A stretch of 64,000 nt of DNA from NCBI RefSeq assembly GCF_019139815.1, contig NZ_CP077079.1:620001-684000 (forward strand), read 5' to 3'. The notes under the pieces are model-generated. The model ran no database searches, was not told the origin of the DNA, and saw only the letters and a program-made list of their open reading frames with translations. This DNA is from Pseudomonas asgharzadehiana. Lineage in GTDB: Bacteria > Pseudomonadota > Gammaproteobacteria > Pseudomonadales > Pseudomonadaceae. A program made the translations under genes and the position numbers. Shown here in pieces: positions 30,647 to 39,288 of the stretch; position 1 is the stretch's first letter, and every line of letters begins with the position of its first letter.

Positions 30647-31330
30647 ATGCGTACTTCCACTGCGTATACCGTGATGTTGTTGGATGACCATGAAATGGTT
30701 CGCCAAGGCATTGAGCTGAGCCTGAGTAAAGAGTCCGATATCGAAGTGATCGGTTCCTTCGCCACGGCGCGAGACCTGCTGGAGGCGCTATCCCGGCGGT
30801 TGGCGGATGTGGTGGTCATGGACTTCGCCCTGGCGCCGTCGGACCTCGATGGCCTCAGCCTGATTAAAGCGCTGCACAGGCGCTTTAGCAGTTGCCGGCC
30901 GTTGGTGGTGTTTTCGCACTGCACGCCGGCCACCGTTTCATTGTCATTGAAGGCCGGGTGCTGGGGGATCCTGGGTAAAACGCAAAACCTGGCGGACCTG
31001 TTCACGGCTATTCGAACGGTTGCCCAGGGGCGTCTTTATCTACAGCCCAGTAGTGTATTGGCACTGCAAGACCTGCACGCGGGGCGTGATGTTGCAAATA
31101 AACAGGCGGACTTGGCGAGCGCTCTGCAACTCAGTAGCGGCCTCACGCCCAAGGAACAGGAAGTACTAAGGTGTTTTCTGGACGGGATGAGCGTCAATTC
31201 AATTGCCGCCAAGTTTTCGCGCAGCGCAAGTACGATCAGCACGCAAAAACAATCGGCTTATCGAAAGCTGGGTATTTCCAGCGACAGTGAACTGTTCAAG
31301 TTCACTCAGCAGTTCGGCAAGCCGGCATAA
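30647..31330 (+). CDS. LuxR-family response regulator, orphan
   Basis: Two-component response regulator of 227 residues. The receiver domain (about 1-125) has the acidic pair DDHE at 9-12, the phospho-acceptor Asp in VVMDFAL, the switch Ser in VVFSHC and the Lys in GILGKTQ. The C-terminal NarL/LuxR helix-turn-helix runs LTPKEQEVLRCFLDGMSVNSIA with recognition helix SASTISTQKQSAYRKLG. The overall look is BvgA/RcsB-like. No histidine kinase is adjacent. It is divergent from the fimbrial operon and is therefore its probable activator, by context only. Confidence 0.88.
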   Translation: MRTSTAYTVMLLDDHEMVRQGIELSLSKESDIEVIGSFATARDLLEALSRRLADVVVMDFALAPSDLDGLSLIKALHRRFSSCRPLVVFSHCTPATVSLSLKAGCWGILGKTQNLADLFTAIRTVAQGRLYLQPSSVLALQDLHAGRDVANKQADLASALQLSSGLTPKEQEVLRCFLDGMSVNSIAAKFSRSASTISTQKQSAYRKLGISSDSELFKFTQQFGKPA

Positions 31331-31337
31331 CCGCCGG

Positions 31338-31958
31338 TCAAGTCGGATCGTCCAGATAACGCAGCGCCAGGCGTTGCGTTGCCTGGCGTGCGGGCGGCAA
31401 CAGATGGGGCGCCACCAGCATCATGATCTGGTAGACCACCACCCGCACCTCGCCTTCGCGGTCGAGGATGCGCTGGTAGTCCAGGGAAAACAGCAAGGTC
31501 ATGGTGATCTGTTCCACCAACTGCCCCAGCGCCTGGGTGTCGCTGACCAACTGCCCGGCCGCCTTCAGCCGCGCCAGCAATGACGCCAGGGTGCGCTTGA
31601 GCGCGGTGAGCAGGTGGCGAATGCCCTTGGCCAGTTTCGGCAGGCGCCCGGCCAGGTTGGACAGGTCCTGGAACAAAAACCGGTAATGGGCCAAACGTTC
31701 GACGATCAGGTGCAGGAACAGCCAGTAATCCTGGGCCTCCAGCTGTGCGTCCGCCGGTGGGTCGAGCAGCGGCGCCAGCTCGTTTTGAAAGCGCTCGAAC
31801 AACCCAAGTACCAGCGGCTCCTTGCCATGGAAGTGGTAGTAGAGGTTGCCGGGGCTGATCCCCATTTCGTTGGCGACTTCCATGGTCGACACGTTCGGCT
31901 CGCCCTTTTGGTTGAACAACTGCAGGGCGCATTCAAGGATACGGTCGCGGGTCTTCAT
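31338..31958 (-). CDS. phaD: TetR-family regulator PhaD
   Basis: Transcription factor of 206 residues with an N-terminal TetR helix-turn-helix (ILECALQLFNQKGEPNVSTMEVANEMGISPGNLYYHFHGK). In P. putida PhaD activates the phaC1 and phaI promoters and responds to a coenzyme A intermediate. The C-terminal domain would bind the effector. It follows phaC2 by 27 bases as the last gene of phaC1ZC2D. Its stop lies only seven bases from that of the convergent response regulator. Confidence 0.92.
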   Translation of the reverse strand: MKTRDRILECALQLFNQKGEPNVSTMEVANEMGISPGNLYYHFHGKEPLVLGLFERFQNELAPLLDPPADAQLEAQDYWLFLHLIVERLAHYRFLFQDLSNLAGRLPKLAKGIRHLLTALKRTLASLLARLKAAGQLVSDTQALGQLVEQITMTLLFSLDYQRILDREGEVRVVVYQIMMLVAPHLLPPARQATQRLALRYLDDPT

Positions 31959-31985
31959 CCAGTCTTCTTAATGTGATCGTTGAGC

Positions 31986-33668
31986 TCAGCGCACACGCAC
32001 GTAAGTGCCCGGCGCCGCTTCCATCGGTGGGTAATTCTGGTTGCCCAGGGCGGTAAGGGTTTCGCGTTGCACGCCCGAGCGCTGCTGGATCCAGTCCAGC
32101 CACTGCGGCCACCAGCTGCCTTCGACATGATTGGCGTCGTAGTACCAGGCGCGCGGGTCGCTGCTCAGCTTGGGGTTCTCGACGTAGTTGGCCTTGGGGT
32201 TGCCCGGCGGGTTGAGGATGCTCTGGATATGCCCGCTGTTGGACAGCACGAAGCGCCGGTCGCCCCCGAGCAATTGCGTGGAGCGGTACACCGCGTCCCA
32301 CGGCGTTATGTGGTCGTTGATCCCGGCGACGCTGAAGCTGTCCACCGTGACTTTCTGCAAGTCGATGGGCGTGCCGCACACCTCCAGGCCGCCCGCGTGG
32401 GTCAGTGGGTTGTGCTTGAAGAAATCCAGCAGGTCGCCATGCAGCGCAGCGGGCAGGCGGGTGTTGTCGTTGTTCCAGTACAGGATGTCGAAGGCCGGCG
32501 GTTCCTTGCCCAGCAGGTAGTTGTTGATCCAGTAGTTCCAGATCAGGTCATTGGGGCGCATCCAGGCGAACACCTTGGCCATGTCGCGGCCGTCCAGCAC
32601 GCCTTGCTGGTAGGAGCGGCGCTTGGCGGCTTCCAGGGTCTGCTCATCGGCGAACAGCATGGCCGGGCCGTCGATCTGGCTGTCGAGCAGGCTCACCAGG
32701 TAGCTGGCGCTGGAGACGCGTCGCAACTGACGCTTGGCTTGCAGGTGGCCTTGCAGGGCGGCGATGGTCAGGCCGCCGGCGCAGGCGCCCATCAGGTTGA
32801 CCTCGCGGGCACCGGTGATCGCCCGGCACACGTTGAGTGCTTCCTCTAGCGCCGCCACATAAGTGGAAAGACCCCATTCGCGATGCCGCACGTCGGGGTT
32901 GCGCCAGCTGACCATGAACGTCTGCAAGCCATTCTTGAGCGCGTATTGCACAAAGCTGTTGGCCGGGCTCAGGTCGAAAATGTAGTACTTGTTGATCTGC
33001 GGCGGCACGATCAACAGCGGCCTGGCGTACTGTTTTTCGCTCATGGGCTTGTACTGGATCAGCTCCAGCAGCTCATTGCGAAACACCACCGAGCCTGGGG
33101 TGGTGGCGACGGTCTTGCCCACTTCGAATGCATGCTTGCTGATTTGGCGCGGCAGGCCATTGTTGTGCAGCAGGTCGTCGAACAGGTTGCTCACACCGCG
33201 CACCACGCTGTTGCCGCCGGAGTTGAGCAGTTCCTTGATCGCCAGCGGGTTGAGCAGGGTATTGGAGGGCGACACCGCGTCATTGATCAGGGCCAAGGCA
33301 AAGTGCGCGCGGGCCTGGTCGTCGGCGCTCAGGGCGCTGTCATCGATCCAGTGGCGAGTCTGTTTCTGCCAGCTCAGATAGGCTTGCAGGCTGCGCCGGT
33401 AGAAGGGGTTGAGCGTCCAGGTGGGGTCGACGAAGCGGCTGTCGCGCGGGTTGGGTTCATGCACCGTCTCCCCGAGCAGCACGCGACCCAATTGGCCACC
33501 CAGGGCCAGGGCGTGACGGGCGGTATGCACCGGGTTGCGCAGGCCGTGAGCGGCAACGTTACGCAGCGTGGACAGCAAATCCCGGCCGCGCAGGCCGGTG
33601 ATTGCGTTTTGCGCATTGATAAACGCGGCAGGGGTGGGCGCCGGGTTCGTCACGGGTCTTTCTCGCAT
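31986..33668 (-). CDS. phaC2: Class II poly(3-hydroxyalkanoate) synthase 2
   Basis: Polymerises medium-chain 3-hydroxyacyl-CoA into PHA on the granule surface. From the ATG at 33668, with AAGGAG nine bases upstream, it is 560 residues. The lipase-like box GACAGG places the catalytic Cys at 296. The partner Asp in GINDHITPWD and His in SNSGHIQS are present, as is the conserved WxxDWI-type C-terminal region (WWPQWLDWI). It is about as long as PhaC1 and clearly homologous over the whole length. Confidence 0.95.
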   Translation of the reverse strand: MRERPVTNPAPTPAAFINAQNAITGLRGRDLLSTLRNVAAHGLRNPVHTARHALALGGQLGRVLLGETVHEPNPRDSRFVDPTWTLNPFYRRSLQAYLSWQKQTRHWIDDSALSADDQARAHFALALINDAVSPSNTLLNPLAIKELLNSGGNSVVRGVSNLFDDLLHNNGLPRQISKHAFEVGKTVATTPGSVVFRNELLELIQYKPMSEKQYARPLLIVPPQINKYYIFDLSPANSFVQYALKNGLQTFMVSWRNPDVRHREWGLSTYVAALEEALNVCRAITGAREVNLMGACAGGLTIAALQGHLQAKRQLRRVSSASYLVSLLDSQIDGPAMLFADEQTLEAAKRRSYQQGVLDGRDMAKVFAWMRPNDLIWNYWINNYLLGKEPPAFDILYWNNDNTRLPAALHGDLLDFFKHNPLTHAGGLEVCGTPIDLQKVTVDSFSVAGINDHITPWDAVYRSTQLLGGDRRFVLSNSGHIQSILNPPGNPKANYVENPKLSSDPRAWYYDANHVEGSWWPQWLDWIQQRSGVQRETLTALGNQNYPPMEAAPGTYVRVR

Positions 33669-33755
33669 GAGCCAACACTCCTTCGTCAAACCATCAACAG
33701 GCACGCCAATTCAGAACCATAGCCGGTTCCCGGCAAGTTGCGCGGCGGTGTGGTC

Positions 33756-34601
33756 CTACACCGCGGGTCTTGGGTGAATCACGGCGCGCAGGCGCTCCTC
33801 CTCCAGAAACTTCATGATGATCGGTGCCACGGCCTCGGCCCGGGTGATCAGGAACAGATGCCCGTCATCGATGATGTGCAACTGTGCGTTGGGAATGCGC
33901 CAGGCGAGCATGCGCATGTTGACCAGCGGGATCAGCGGGTCGTCGTCCCCCGCCAGTACCAGGGTTGGCTGGCGGATCTTGTGCAGCCAGTGGATGCTGG
34001 TCCAGCCCAGCCCGGCGAACAGCTGCCAGTAATAGCCGAGCTTGCCGGCCGAGCGCACTTTGCTGGCATGCTCGGCGGCCAGCTTGGAATCGCGGCGGAA
34101 TGAGCCGCCATAAATCATCGGCGCGATGCGCACCACGTGGGACGGCTGGATGTAGCGGCGTGGGCTGGCCATCAGCCACAGCACCTTGGGCTTGCCCGGC
34201 ACCATAAAGGCGCCGGCCGCGGTGGCGGCCAGAATCAACTTCTTGCAGCGCTCCGGGTAGTCATAGGCAAACTGCTGCGCCAGCGCCCCGCCCCAGGACA
34301 CCCCAACCGCATTCACCTGGCCATAATCCAGGTAATCGAGCATGCGCGCGGTGAGTTTGGCCAGGCCGGGAAAGCGGTAGGGCCGCTTGGGCGTGGACGA
34401 ACCGCCCACGCCCGGTACATCGAAGGCGATCACTTCCAGGTCCGGGTCCAGCGCCTGTACAAACGGAAACACCAGCTCAAGGTTGGCGCCGATGCCGTTG
34501 AAAATCAGCAGCGGCGTCAAGTGAGGCTTGCCTGGGCGTACCGCCGTGCGGATGGTCTGGCCATCCAGGTCGATGGTACGGAAGATGAACGGTTGCGGCA
34601 T
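33756..34601 (-). CDS. phaZ: Intracellular PHA depolymerase
   Basis: Alpha/beta hydrolase that degrades intracellular medium-chain PHA to 3-hydroxy acids. From the ATG at 34601 (MPQPFIFRTIDL) it has 281 residues. A TTG two codons upstream is also open, but AGGG lies seven bases before the ATG. The nucleophile elbow GVSWGG puts the catalytic Ser at 102, with Asp in AGDDDPLIP and His in IDDGHLFLI. It lies between the two synthases, as in other pseudomonads. Confidence 0.94.
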   Translation of the reverse strand: MPQPFIFRTIDLDGQTIRTAVRPGKPHLTPLLIFNGIGANLELVFPFVQALDPDLEVIAFDVPGVGGSSTPKRPYRFPGLAKLTARMLDYLDYGQVNAVGVSWGGALAQQFAYDYPERCKKLILAATAAGAFMVPGKPKVLWLMASPRRYIQPSHVVRIAPMIYGGSFRRDSKLAAEHASKVRSAGKLGYYWQLFAGLGWTSIHWLHKIRQPTLVLAGDDDPLIPLVNMRMLAWRIPNAQLHIIDDGHLFLITRAEAVAPIIMKFLEEERLRAVIHPRPAV

Positions 34602-34640
34602 GCTCAAGCCCTGTGAAGTGTTACAGCCGGAGTGCGGGCC

Positions 34641-34736
34641 AAATGGGGGAGGGGGCTTGCTCCCGATTGCAATTGCTCAGCCAATGGATCAGCTGACTGA
34701 CACACCGCTATCGGGAGCAAGCCCCCTCCCACATTT
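34641..34736. repeat. REPIN between phaC1 and phaZ
   Basis: Inverted pair of REP sequences, GGGAGGGGGCTTGCTCCCGA at 34647-34666 and its complement at 34711-34730, each with an AAAT/ATTT end. It lies inside the pha operon, 14 bases before the phaC1 stop on the plus strand, and could uncouple phaC1 from phaZ-phaC2-phaD mRNA levels. Confidence 0.88.
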
Positions 34737-34750
34737 GATCCCATTTCAAT

Positions 34751-36430
34751 CTAGCGCTCGTGTACATAGGTTCCAGGTGCCGCTTCGGCTGCGACGTACG
34801 TTTTATTGCCTAATGACGTCGGCGCCTTCTTCAGCTTGCCCGCCCGTTCCGCCTGCCAGGCCTGCCAATGCAGCCACCACGAATCCGTGTGCTTGGTCGC
34901 GTTTTCTTGCCATTCCAGCGGCTTGCCCGCCAGGCTGTCGCTGGTCTGATAGCGTGCCTTGGGGTTGCCGGGCGGGTTGAGGATGCTCTGGATATGCCCG
35001 CTGCTGGACAGCACGAACTCCACCTTGCCGCCAAACAGCTGCGCCGACTTGTAGCAAGACTGCCACGGCGTGATGTGGTCGTTGGTACCGGCCAGTGAAT
35101 AGATATCGGCAGTCACTTGCTTGAGGTCGATGGGGGTGCCGCACACTTCCAGCGCGTTGGGGCGCACCAGCGGGTTGTTCTTGAACAGCTCGATCAGGTC
35201 ACCGTGGAACGCCGCGGGCAAGCGCGTGGTGTCGTTGTTCCAGAACAGGATGTCGAACACCGGCGGCTCGTTGCCCAGCAGGTAGTTGTTGACCCAGTAA
35301 TTCCAGATCAGGTCGTTGGGGCGCATCCAGGCGAACACTTTGGCCATGTCGCGGCCTTCCAGCACGCCGGCCTGGTAGGAGTGGCGCTTGGCTGCTTCCA
35401 GGGTTTGCTCGTCGACGAACAAGGCCACCTGAGTGTCCAGGGTGGTGTCGAGCACGCTGACCAGCAGGGTCAGGGCGTTGACCTTTTTCTCCCCCAGCGC
35501 GGCGTAGTGACCGAGCAGGGCCGTGCAGGTGATGCCGCCGGAGCAGGCGCCGAGCATGTTGATGTCTTTGCTGCCGGTGATCGCCGTGACCACATCCACC
35601 GCTTCCTTGAGCGCCTCGATATAGGTCGACAGGCCCCATTCACGCTGGGCCTTGGTCGGGTTGCGCCAGCTGACGATAAACGTCTGCTGCCCATTGCGCA
35701 GGCAGAAGCGCGCCAGGCTTTTATCCGGGCTCAGGTCGAACACATAGAATTTGTTGATTTGCGGCGGCACCACCAGCAGCGGGCGCTCGTGCACCTGCTC
35801 GGTGATCGGCTTGTACTGGATCAGCTCCAGCACGTCATTGCGAAACACCACAGCGCCTTCGGTGGTGCCCAGCGATTTACCGACTTCAAAGGCGCCCATA
35901 TTGACCTGGCTCGGCATGCCGCCGTTGTGCACCATGTCTTTGGCCAGGTGCGACAGACCGTCGAGCAGGCTCTTGCCGCCGGTTTCGAAGAAGCGTTTGA
36001 CCGCCGCCGGGTTGGCCGCGCTGTTGGTCGGTGCCATGGCTTCGGTCATCAGGTTGATCACGAAGTGGCCGCGGCTGATGTCCTGTGCGGGAAGGTTACT
36101 GTCACCGATCCAGTCGTGCAGTTCCTTGCGCCACGCCAGGTAGGTTTGCAGGTAGCGTTTGTAGAGCGGGTTCTGGCTCCAGGCCGGGTCGTGAAAGCGA
36201 CGGTCGTCGCTCTCGGGCACCAGCGCGGATTTGCCGAACATCACATTCTTGAGTTCCACACCAAAGTGGGCGACGTGTTTGACGCTGTGCAACGGTTGCT
36301 TGATGGCTTGGGTCAGCACCATCTTCGCCGAGGCCAATAAATCCTTTTTGCGTAACGCGATGATCGGGTTCAGCCCCAGGGTGTTTTCCGAGGCCTGGCG
36401 TTTCAAGTCATCGTTGTTCTTGTTACTCAT
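34751..36430 (-). CDS. phaC1: Class II poly(3-hydroxyalkanoate) synthase 1
   Basis: Main medium-chain-length PHA synthase, 559 residues. The lipase-like box GACSGG puts the catalytic Cys at 296; the Asp in GTNDHITPW and the His in SSGHIQS complete the triad. N-terminus MSNKNNDDLKRQASENTLGL is typical of Pseudomonas PhaC1. First gene of phaC1-phaZ-phaC2-phaD on the minus strand, with a sigma-54-like promoter about 117 bases upstream. Confidence 0.96.
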   Translation of the reverse strand: MSNKNNDDLKRQASENTLGLNPIIALRKKDLLASAKMVLTQAIKQPLHSVKHVAHFGVELKNVMFGKSALVPESDDRRFHDPAWSQNPLYKRYLQTYLAWRKELHDWIGDSNLPAQDISRGHFVINLMTEAMAPTNSAANPAAVKRFFETGGKSLLDGLSHLAKDMVHNGGMPSQVNMGAFEVGKSLGTTEGAVVFRNDVLELIQYKPITEQVHERPLLVVPPQINKFYVFDLSPDKSLARFCLRNGQQTFIVSWRNPTKAQREWGLSTYIEALKEAVDVVTAITGSKDINMLGACSGGITCTALLGHYAALGEKKVNALTLLVSVLDTTLDTQVALFVDEQTLEAAKRHSYQAGVLEGRDMAKVFAWMRPNDLIWNYWVNNYLLGNEPPVFDILFWNNDTTRLPAAFHGDLIELFKNNPLVRPNALEVCGTPIDLKQVTADIYSLAGTNDHITPWQSCYKSAQLFGGKVEFVLSSSGHIQSILNPPGNPKARYQTSDSLAGKPLEWQENATKHTDSWWLHWQAWQAERAGKLKKAPTSLGNKTYVAAEAAPGTYVHER

Positions 36431-36546
36431 CTACGACGCTCCATTGTCCGAAAGACGAGTACCGGGTACCGCTGCGTACGAAGTTTCGATACACAACACA
36501 AGCCTGGTACTGCGACTCGGGTGACCGTTGATACCGCATCGTCAAA

Positions 36547-36562
36547 TGCAGGGAACTTGCCA
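36547..36562 (-). promoter_or_regulatory. Sigma-54-like -24/-12 promoter of phaC1
   Basis: On the minus strand the sequence TGGCAAGTTCCCTGCA matches the RpoN consensus TGGCAC-N5-TTGC well: GG and GC are separated by exactly ten bases. It lies about 117 bases upstream of the phaC1 start. A sigma-54-like element upstream of phaC1 has been noted in other pseudomonads. Whether it is active here is not shown, and no enhancer site was identified. Confidence 0.5.
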
Positions 36563-36679
36563 GTTCCATTGGTTACCCGAGTTTAATTTTTTTCGCAAGC
36601 GGGCCAATCGTTGGCCACGAGACAGGGCATTCAAGCAGATGAAATTAGAAAATGCCCTCTAAAGAGCAAGAAGCCTGGG

Positions 36680-37057
36680 CTAGAGCATCAGCCGCACGAC
36701 CGACTGACTCGGGTCGCGGGTTTTTCCGGCAGCCTTGAGCTCGGCGAGATAATCGGCCCACAGCGCGTCCTGACGCACGGCCAATTGGTAGAGGTAGTCC
36801 CACGTGAACAGCCCGCTGTCATGCCCATCGTCGAAGGTCAATTTCAGTGCGTACTGACCGGCCGGTTCCAGCTTGATCAACCTGACGTTGAGCTTGCCGT
36901 ATTGCAGAATGGGTTTGCCGTGGCCCTGGACCTCGGCGGAAGGGGAGTGCACTCGCAGGAATTCGGCGGGCAGTTGATAGGTTTCATCCGGCCCGTAAGT
37001 GAGGCTGAGGGTGTTGGAGGTTTTGTGCAGGTTTACGGCAGTCGGAAATTTGGACAT
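36680..37057 (-). CDS. DUF971 domain protein (gamma-butyrobetaine hydroxylase-like N-terminal domain)
   Basis: 125-residue protein consisting of a single DUF971 domain: TYGPDETYQLPAEFLRVHSPSAEV, then the YALKLTFDDGHDSGLFTWDYLYQL core. The same fold is found at the N-terminus of gamma-butyrobetaine hydroxylase. Free-standing copies have been linked to iron-sulphur proteins, but no function is certain. I use the ATG at 37057. It lies between hslU and phaC1 on the same strand, separated from hslU by a REP-type hairpin. Confidence 0.85.
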   Translation of the reverse strand: MSKFPTAVNLHKTSNTLSLTYGPDETYQLPAEFLRVHSPSAEVQGHGKPILQYGKLNVRLIKLEPAGQYALKLTFDDGHDSGLFTWDYLYQLAVRQDALWADYLAELKAAGKTRDPSQSVVRLML

Positions 37058-37071
37058 TGGAGATAACCCTG

Positions 37072-37101
37072 AAATGTGGGAGCAAGCCCCCTCCCACATT
37101 G
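37072..37101. repeat. Single REP-type hairpin between hslU and the DUF971 gene
   Basis: The element AATGTGGGAG...CTCCCACATT forms a short palindrome (TGTGGGAG/CTCCCACA around GCAAGCCCC). It looks like a collapsed REPIN in which the two arms are almost fused. It lies in the 68-base gap between the two minus-strand genes. Confidence 0.75.
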
Positions 37102-37125
37102 AAGCAAAGCAGTTCGGTGTGCGGC

Positions 37126-38463
37126 TTACAGGATATACCGCGACAAATCTTCGTTCTGCGCCAATTCGCCCAAGTGGCTGTTGACGTAGTCAGCGTCGAT
37201 CTTGATCGCCTCGCCATTCTGCGCACCAGCCATGTCGCCTGCGCTGAAGGACACTTCCTCAAGCAGGCGCTCAAGCAGTGTGTGCAGGCGACGGGCACCG
37301 ATGTTCTCGGTCTTTTCATTGACCTGCCAGGCGATCTCCGCCAGGCGCTTGATGCCGTCGGCCTGGAACTCGATGCCCAGCCCTTCGGTTTTCAGCAGTT
37401 CGCGGTATTGCTCGGTCAGCGAGGCATGCGGTTCGCTGAGGATGCGTTCGAAGTCGCCCGGGGTCAGGGCCTTGAGCTCCACGCGGATCGGCAGGCGGCC
37501 TTGCAACTCCGGCACCAGGTCGCTTGGCTTGCTCAGGTGGAACGCGCCGGAGGCGATGAACAGGATGTGGTCGGTCTTGACCATGCCCAGCTTGGTGTTG
37601 ACGGTGCAGCCTTCGATCAGCGGCAGCAGGTCACGCTGCACGCCTTCGCGGGACACGTCGACGCCGCCGGAATTGCCGCGCTTGGCCACCTTGTCGATCT
37701 CATCGATAAACACGATGCCATGTTGTTCGACCGCTTCGAGGGCCTTGGCCTTGAGCTCTTCCTCGTTCACCAGGCGCCCGGCTTCTTCATCGCGCACCAG
37801 CTTGAGCGCCTCTTTCACCTTGAGCTTGCGGCTTTTCTTCTTGCCCTTGCCCATGTTGGCGAACAGGTTCTGCAACTGGCTGGTCATTTCTTCCATGCCA
37901 GGCGGTGCGGAGATGTCCACGCCAGACACTTCGGCAACTTCGATCTCGATTTCCTTGTCATCCAACTGGCCTTCGCGCAGGCGCTTGCGGAACAGTTGGC
38001 GGGTGTTGGAATCCGACGACGGCGCGGCATCTTCGTTGAAGCCCATGCGCGCCGGTGGCAGCAGGGCATCGAGGATGCGCTCTTCGGCGGCGTCTTCGGC
38101 GCGGTGGCTGACCTTGGTCACTTCCTGTTCGCGCAGCATCTTCAGGGCGGCGTCGGCCAGATCACGGATGATCGACTCGACGTCCCGGCCCACATAGCCG
38201 ACTTCGGTGAACTTGGTCGCTTCGACCTTGATGAACGGTGCATTGGCCAGTTTGGCCAGGCGCCGGGCAATCTCGGTTTTACCGACACCGGTCGGGCCGA
38301 TCATCAGGATGTTCTTGGGCGTCACTTCAACGCGCAGTTCTTCGGGCAGTTGCATCCGGCGCCAGCGGTTACGCAGGGCGATGGCAACGGCGCGCTTGGC
38401 ATCGTCCTGGCCGATGATATGGCGGTTAAGTTCGTGGACGATTTCGCGGGGAGTCATGGACAT
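37126..38463 (-). CDS. hslU: ATP-dependent protease ATPase subunit HslU
   Basis: AAA+ unfoldase of the HslVU protease, 445 residues from the ATG at 38463. Walker A GPTGVGKT is at 56-63, Walker B in [10 protein letters not shown], the pore motif GYVGRDV at about 90, and the large charged I domain at about 110-240. The arginine-finger region follows, with a C-terminal DLSRYIL tail that inserts into HslV to activate it. It follows hslV by 37 bases. Confidence 0.96.
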   Translation of the reverse strand: MSMTPREIVHELNRHIIGQDDAKRAVAIALRNRWRRMQLPEELRVEVTPKNILMIGPTGVGKTEIARRLAKLANAPFIKVEATKFTEVGYVGRDVESIIRDLADAALKMLREQEVTKVSHRAEDAAEERILDALLPPARMGFNEDAAPSSDSNTRQLFRKRLREGQLDDKEIEIEVAEVSGVDISAPPGMEEMTSQLQNLFANMGKGKKKSRKLKVKEALKLVRDEEAGRLVNEEELKAKALEAVEQHGIVFIDEIDKVAKRGNSGGVDVSREGVQRDLLPLIEGCTVNTKLGMVKTDHILFIASGAFHLSKPSDLVPELQGRLPIRVELKALTPGDFERILSEPHASLTEQYRELLKTEGLGIEFQADGIKRLAEIAWQVNEKTENIGARRLHTLLERLLEEVSFSAGDMAGAQNGEAIKIDADYVNSHLGELAQNEDLSRYIL

Positions 38464-38500
38464 AGTGTTTGGCGGCCTCAAGCAGGAATAAGCCTACGGC

Positions 38501-39031
38501 TTACTCGGCGAGGTCCTGCTCCTCAATGGTCTGGTTGTGGTTGGTGAACACGCAGATATCGCCGGCGATGCCCAGGGCGGTCTCGACGATTTCCCGGGCC
38601 GACAGGTCGGTTTTCTTCAGCAGTGCGCTGGCCGCGGCCTGGGCGTAACCACCGCCGGAACCCATGGCGATCAGGCCATGTTCAGGCTCAACCACATCGC
38701 CATTGCCGGTGATGATCAAGGACGCGTCTTTGTTGGCCACGGCCAGCATGGCTTCCAGGCGGCTGAGGGAGCGGTCGGTGCGCCACTCTTTGGCGAGTTC
38801 GACGGCAGCGCGCACGAGGTGGCCCTGATGTTTTTCAAGCTGGCCTTCGAAACGCTCAAAAAGGGTAAAGGCATCGGCGGTGGCGCCCGCGAAGCCGGCG
38901 AGTACCTGACCGTGGTACAGGCGACGCACTTTTTTCGCGTTGCCTTTCATCACGGTATTACCCAGGGAAACCTGGCCGTCGCCGCCCATGACGACTTTGC
39001 CGTGGCGACGTACTGAAACGATGGTGGTCAA
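38501..39031 (-). CDS. hslV: ATP-dependent protease peptidase subunit HslV
   Basis: Proteasome-like threonine peptidase. The open frame gives 181 codons, but the TTG at 39031 yields the standard 176-residue form, in which removal of the initiator Met exposes the catalytic Thr of [23 protein letters not shown] lies about 11 bases upstream. The conserved Lys in RRHGKVV (about residue 11 after the initiator) and Ser/Gly loop GSGGGYA are present. The alternative upstream ATG at 39046 would bury the nucleophile. Confidence 0.93.
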   Translation of the reverse strand: MTTIVSVRRHGKVVMGGDGQVSLGNTVMKGNAKKVRRLYHGQVLAGFAGATADAFTLFERFEGQLEKHQGHLVRAAVELAKEWRTDRSLSRLEAMLAVANKDASLIITGNGDVVEPEHGLIAMGSGGGYAQAAASALLKKTDLSAREIVETALGIAGDICVFTNHNQTIEEQDLAE

Positions 39032-39288
39032 GGGGAGAGTCTCCACGCAGCGGGGCGAAAATGCCCTGATGGAAACTCATATGGGGGTGGTGGGGGTGAT
39101 TTCAACCTTGAGTGCTTAGTGCGGACGAATGGTGTCTATTGGTCTGACACCCTTTCGAGAACACCGAGAAGCCAATTTGGGAGGGGGCTTGCTCCCGATA
39201 GCGGTGTGTCAGTCACCAGATTCATCGACTGACAGCCCGCCATCGAGGGCAAGCCCCCTCCCACATTTTGATCCATGTTGAGCCTGAA
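39032..39288. other. Intergenic region upstream of hslVU containing a REPIN
   Basis: The 257 bases between hslV and the SPOR-domain gene hold the hslVU promoter region. A heat-shock-type promoter would be expected, but I could not confidently place one. The REPIN at 39174-39269 fills most of the rest. No gene is seen. Confidence 0.4.
39174..39269. repeat. REPIN between the SPOR gene and hslV
   Basis: Inverted REP pair with TTGGGAGGGGGCTTGCTCCC at 39177-39196 and GGGCAAGCCCCCTCCCACAT at 39247-39266. The spacer TGTGTCAGTCA...TGACAG is itself partly palindromic, as in typical P. fluorescens REPINs. Confidence 0.88.

Noticed and set aside
33743..33763. GCGGTGT/ACACCGC inverted repeat at the end of phaZ as a terminator
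   Set aside because: It overlaps the phaZ stop codon and lacks a T-run; phaZ-phaC2 are expected to be co-transcribed.
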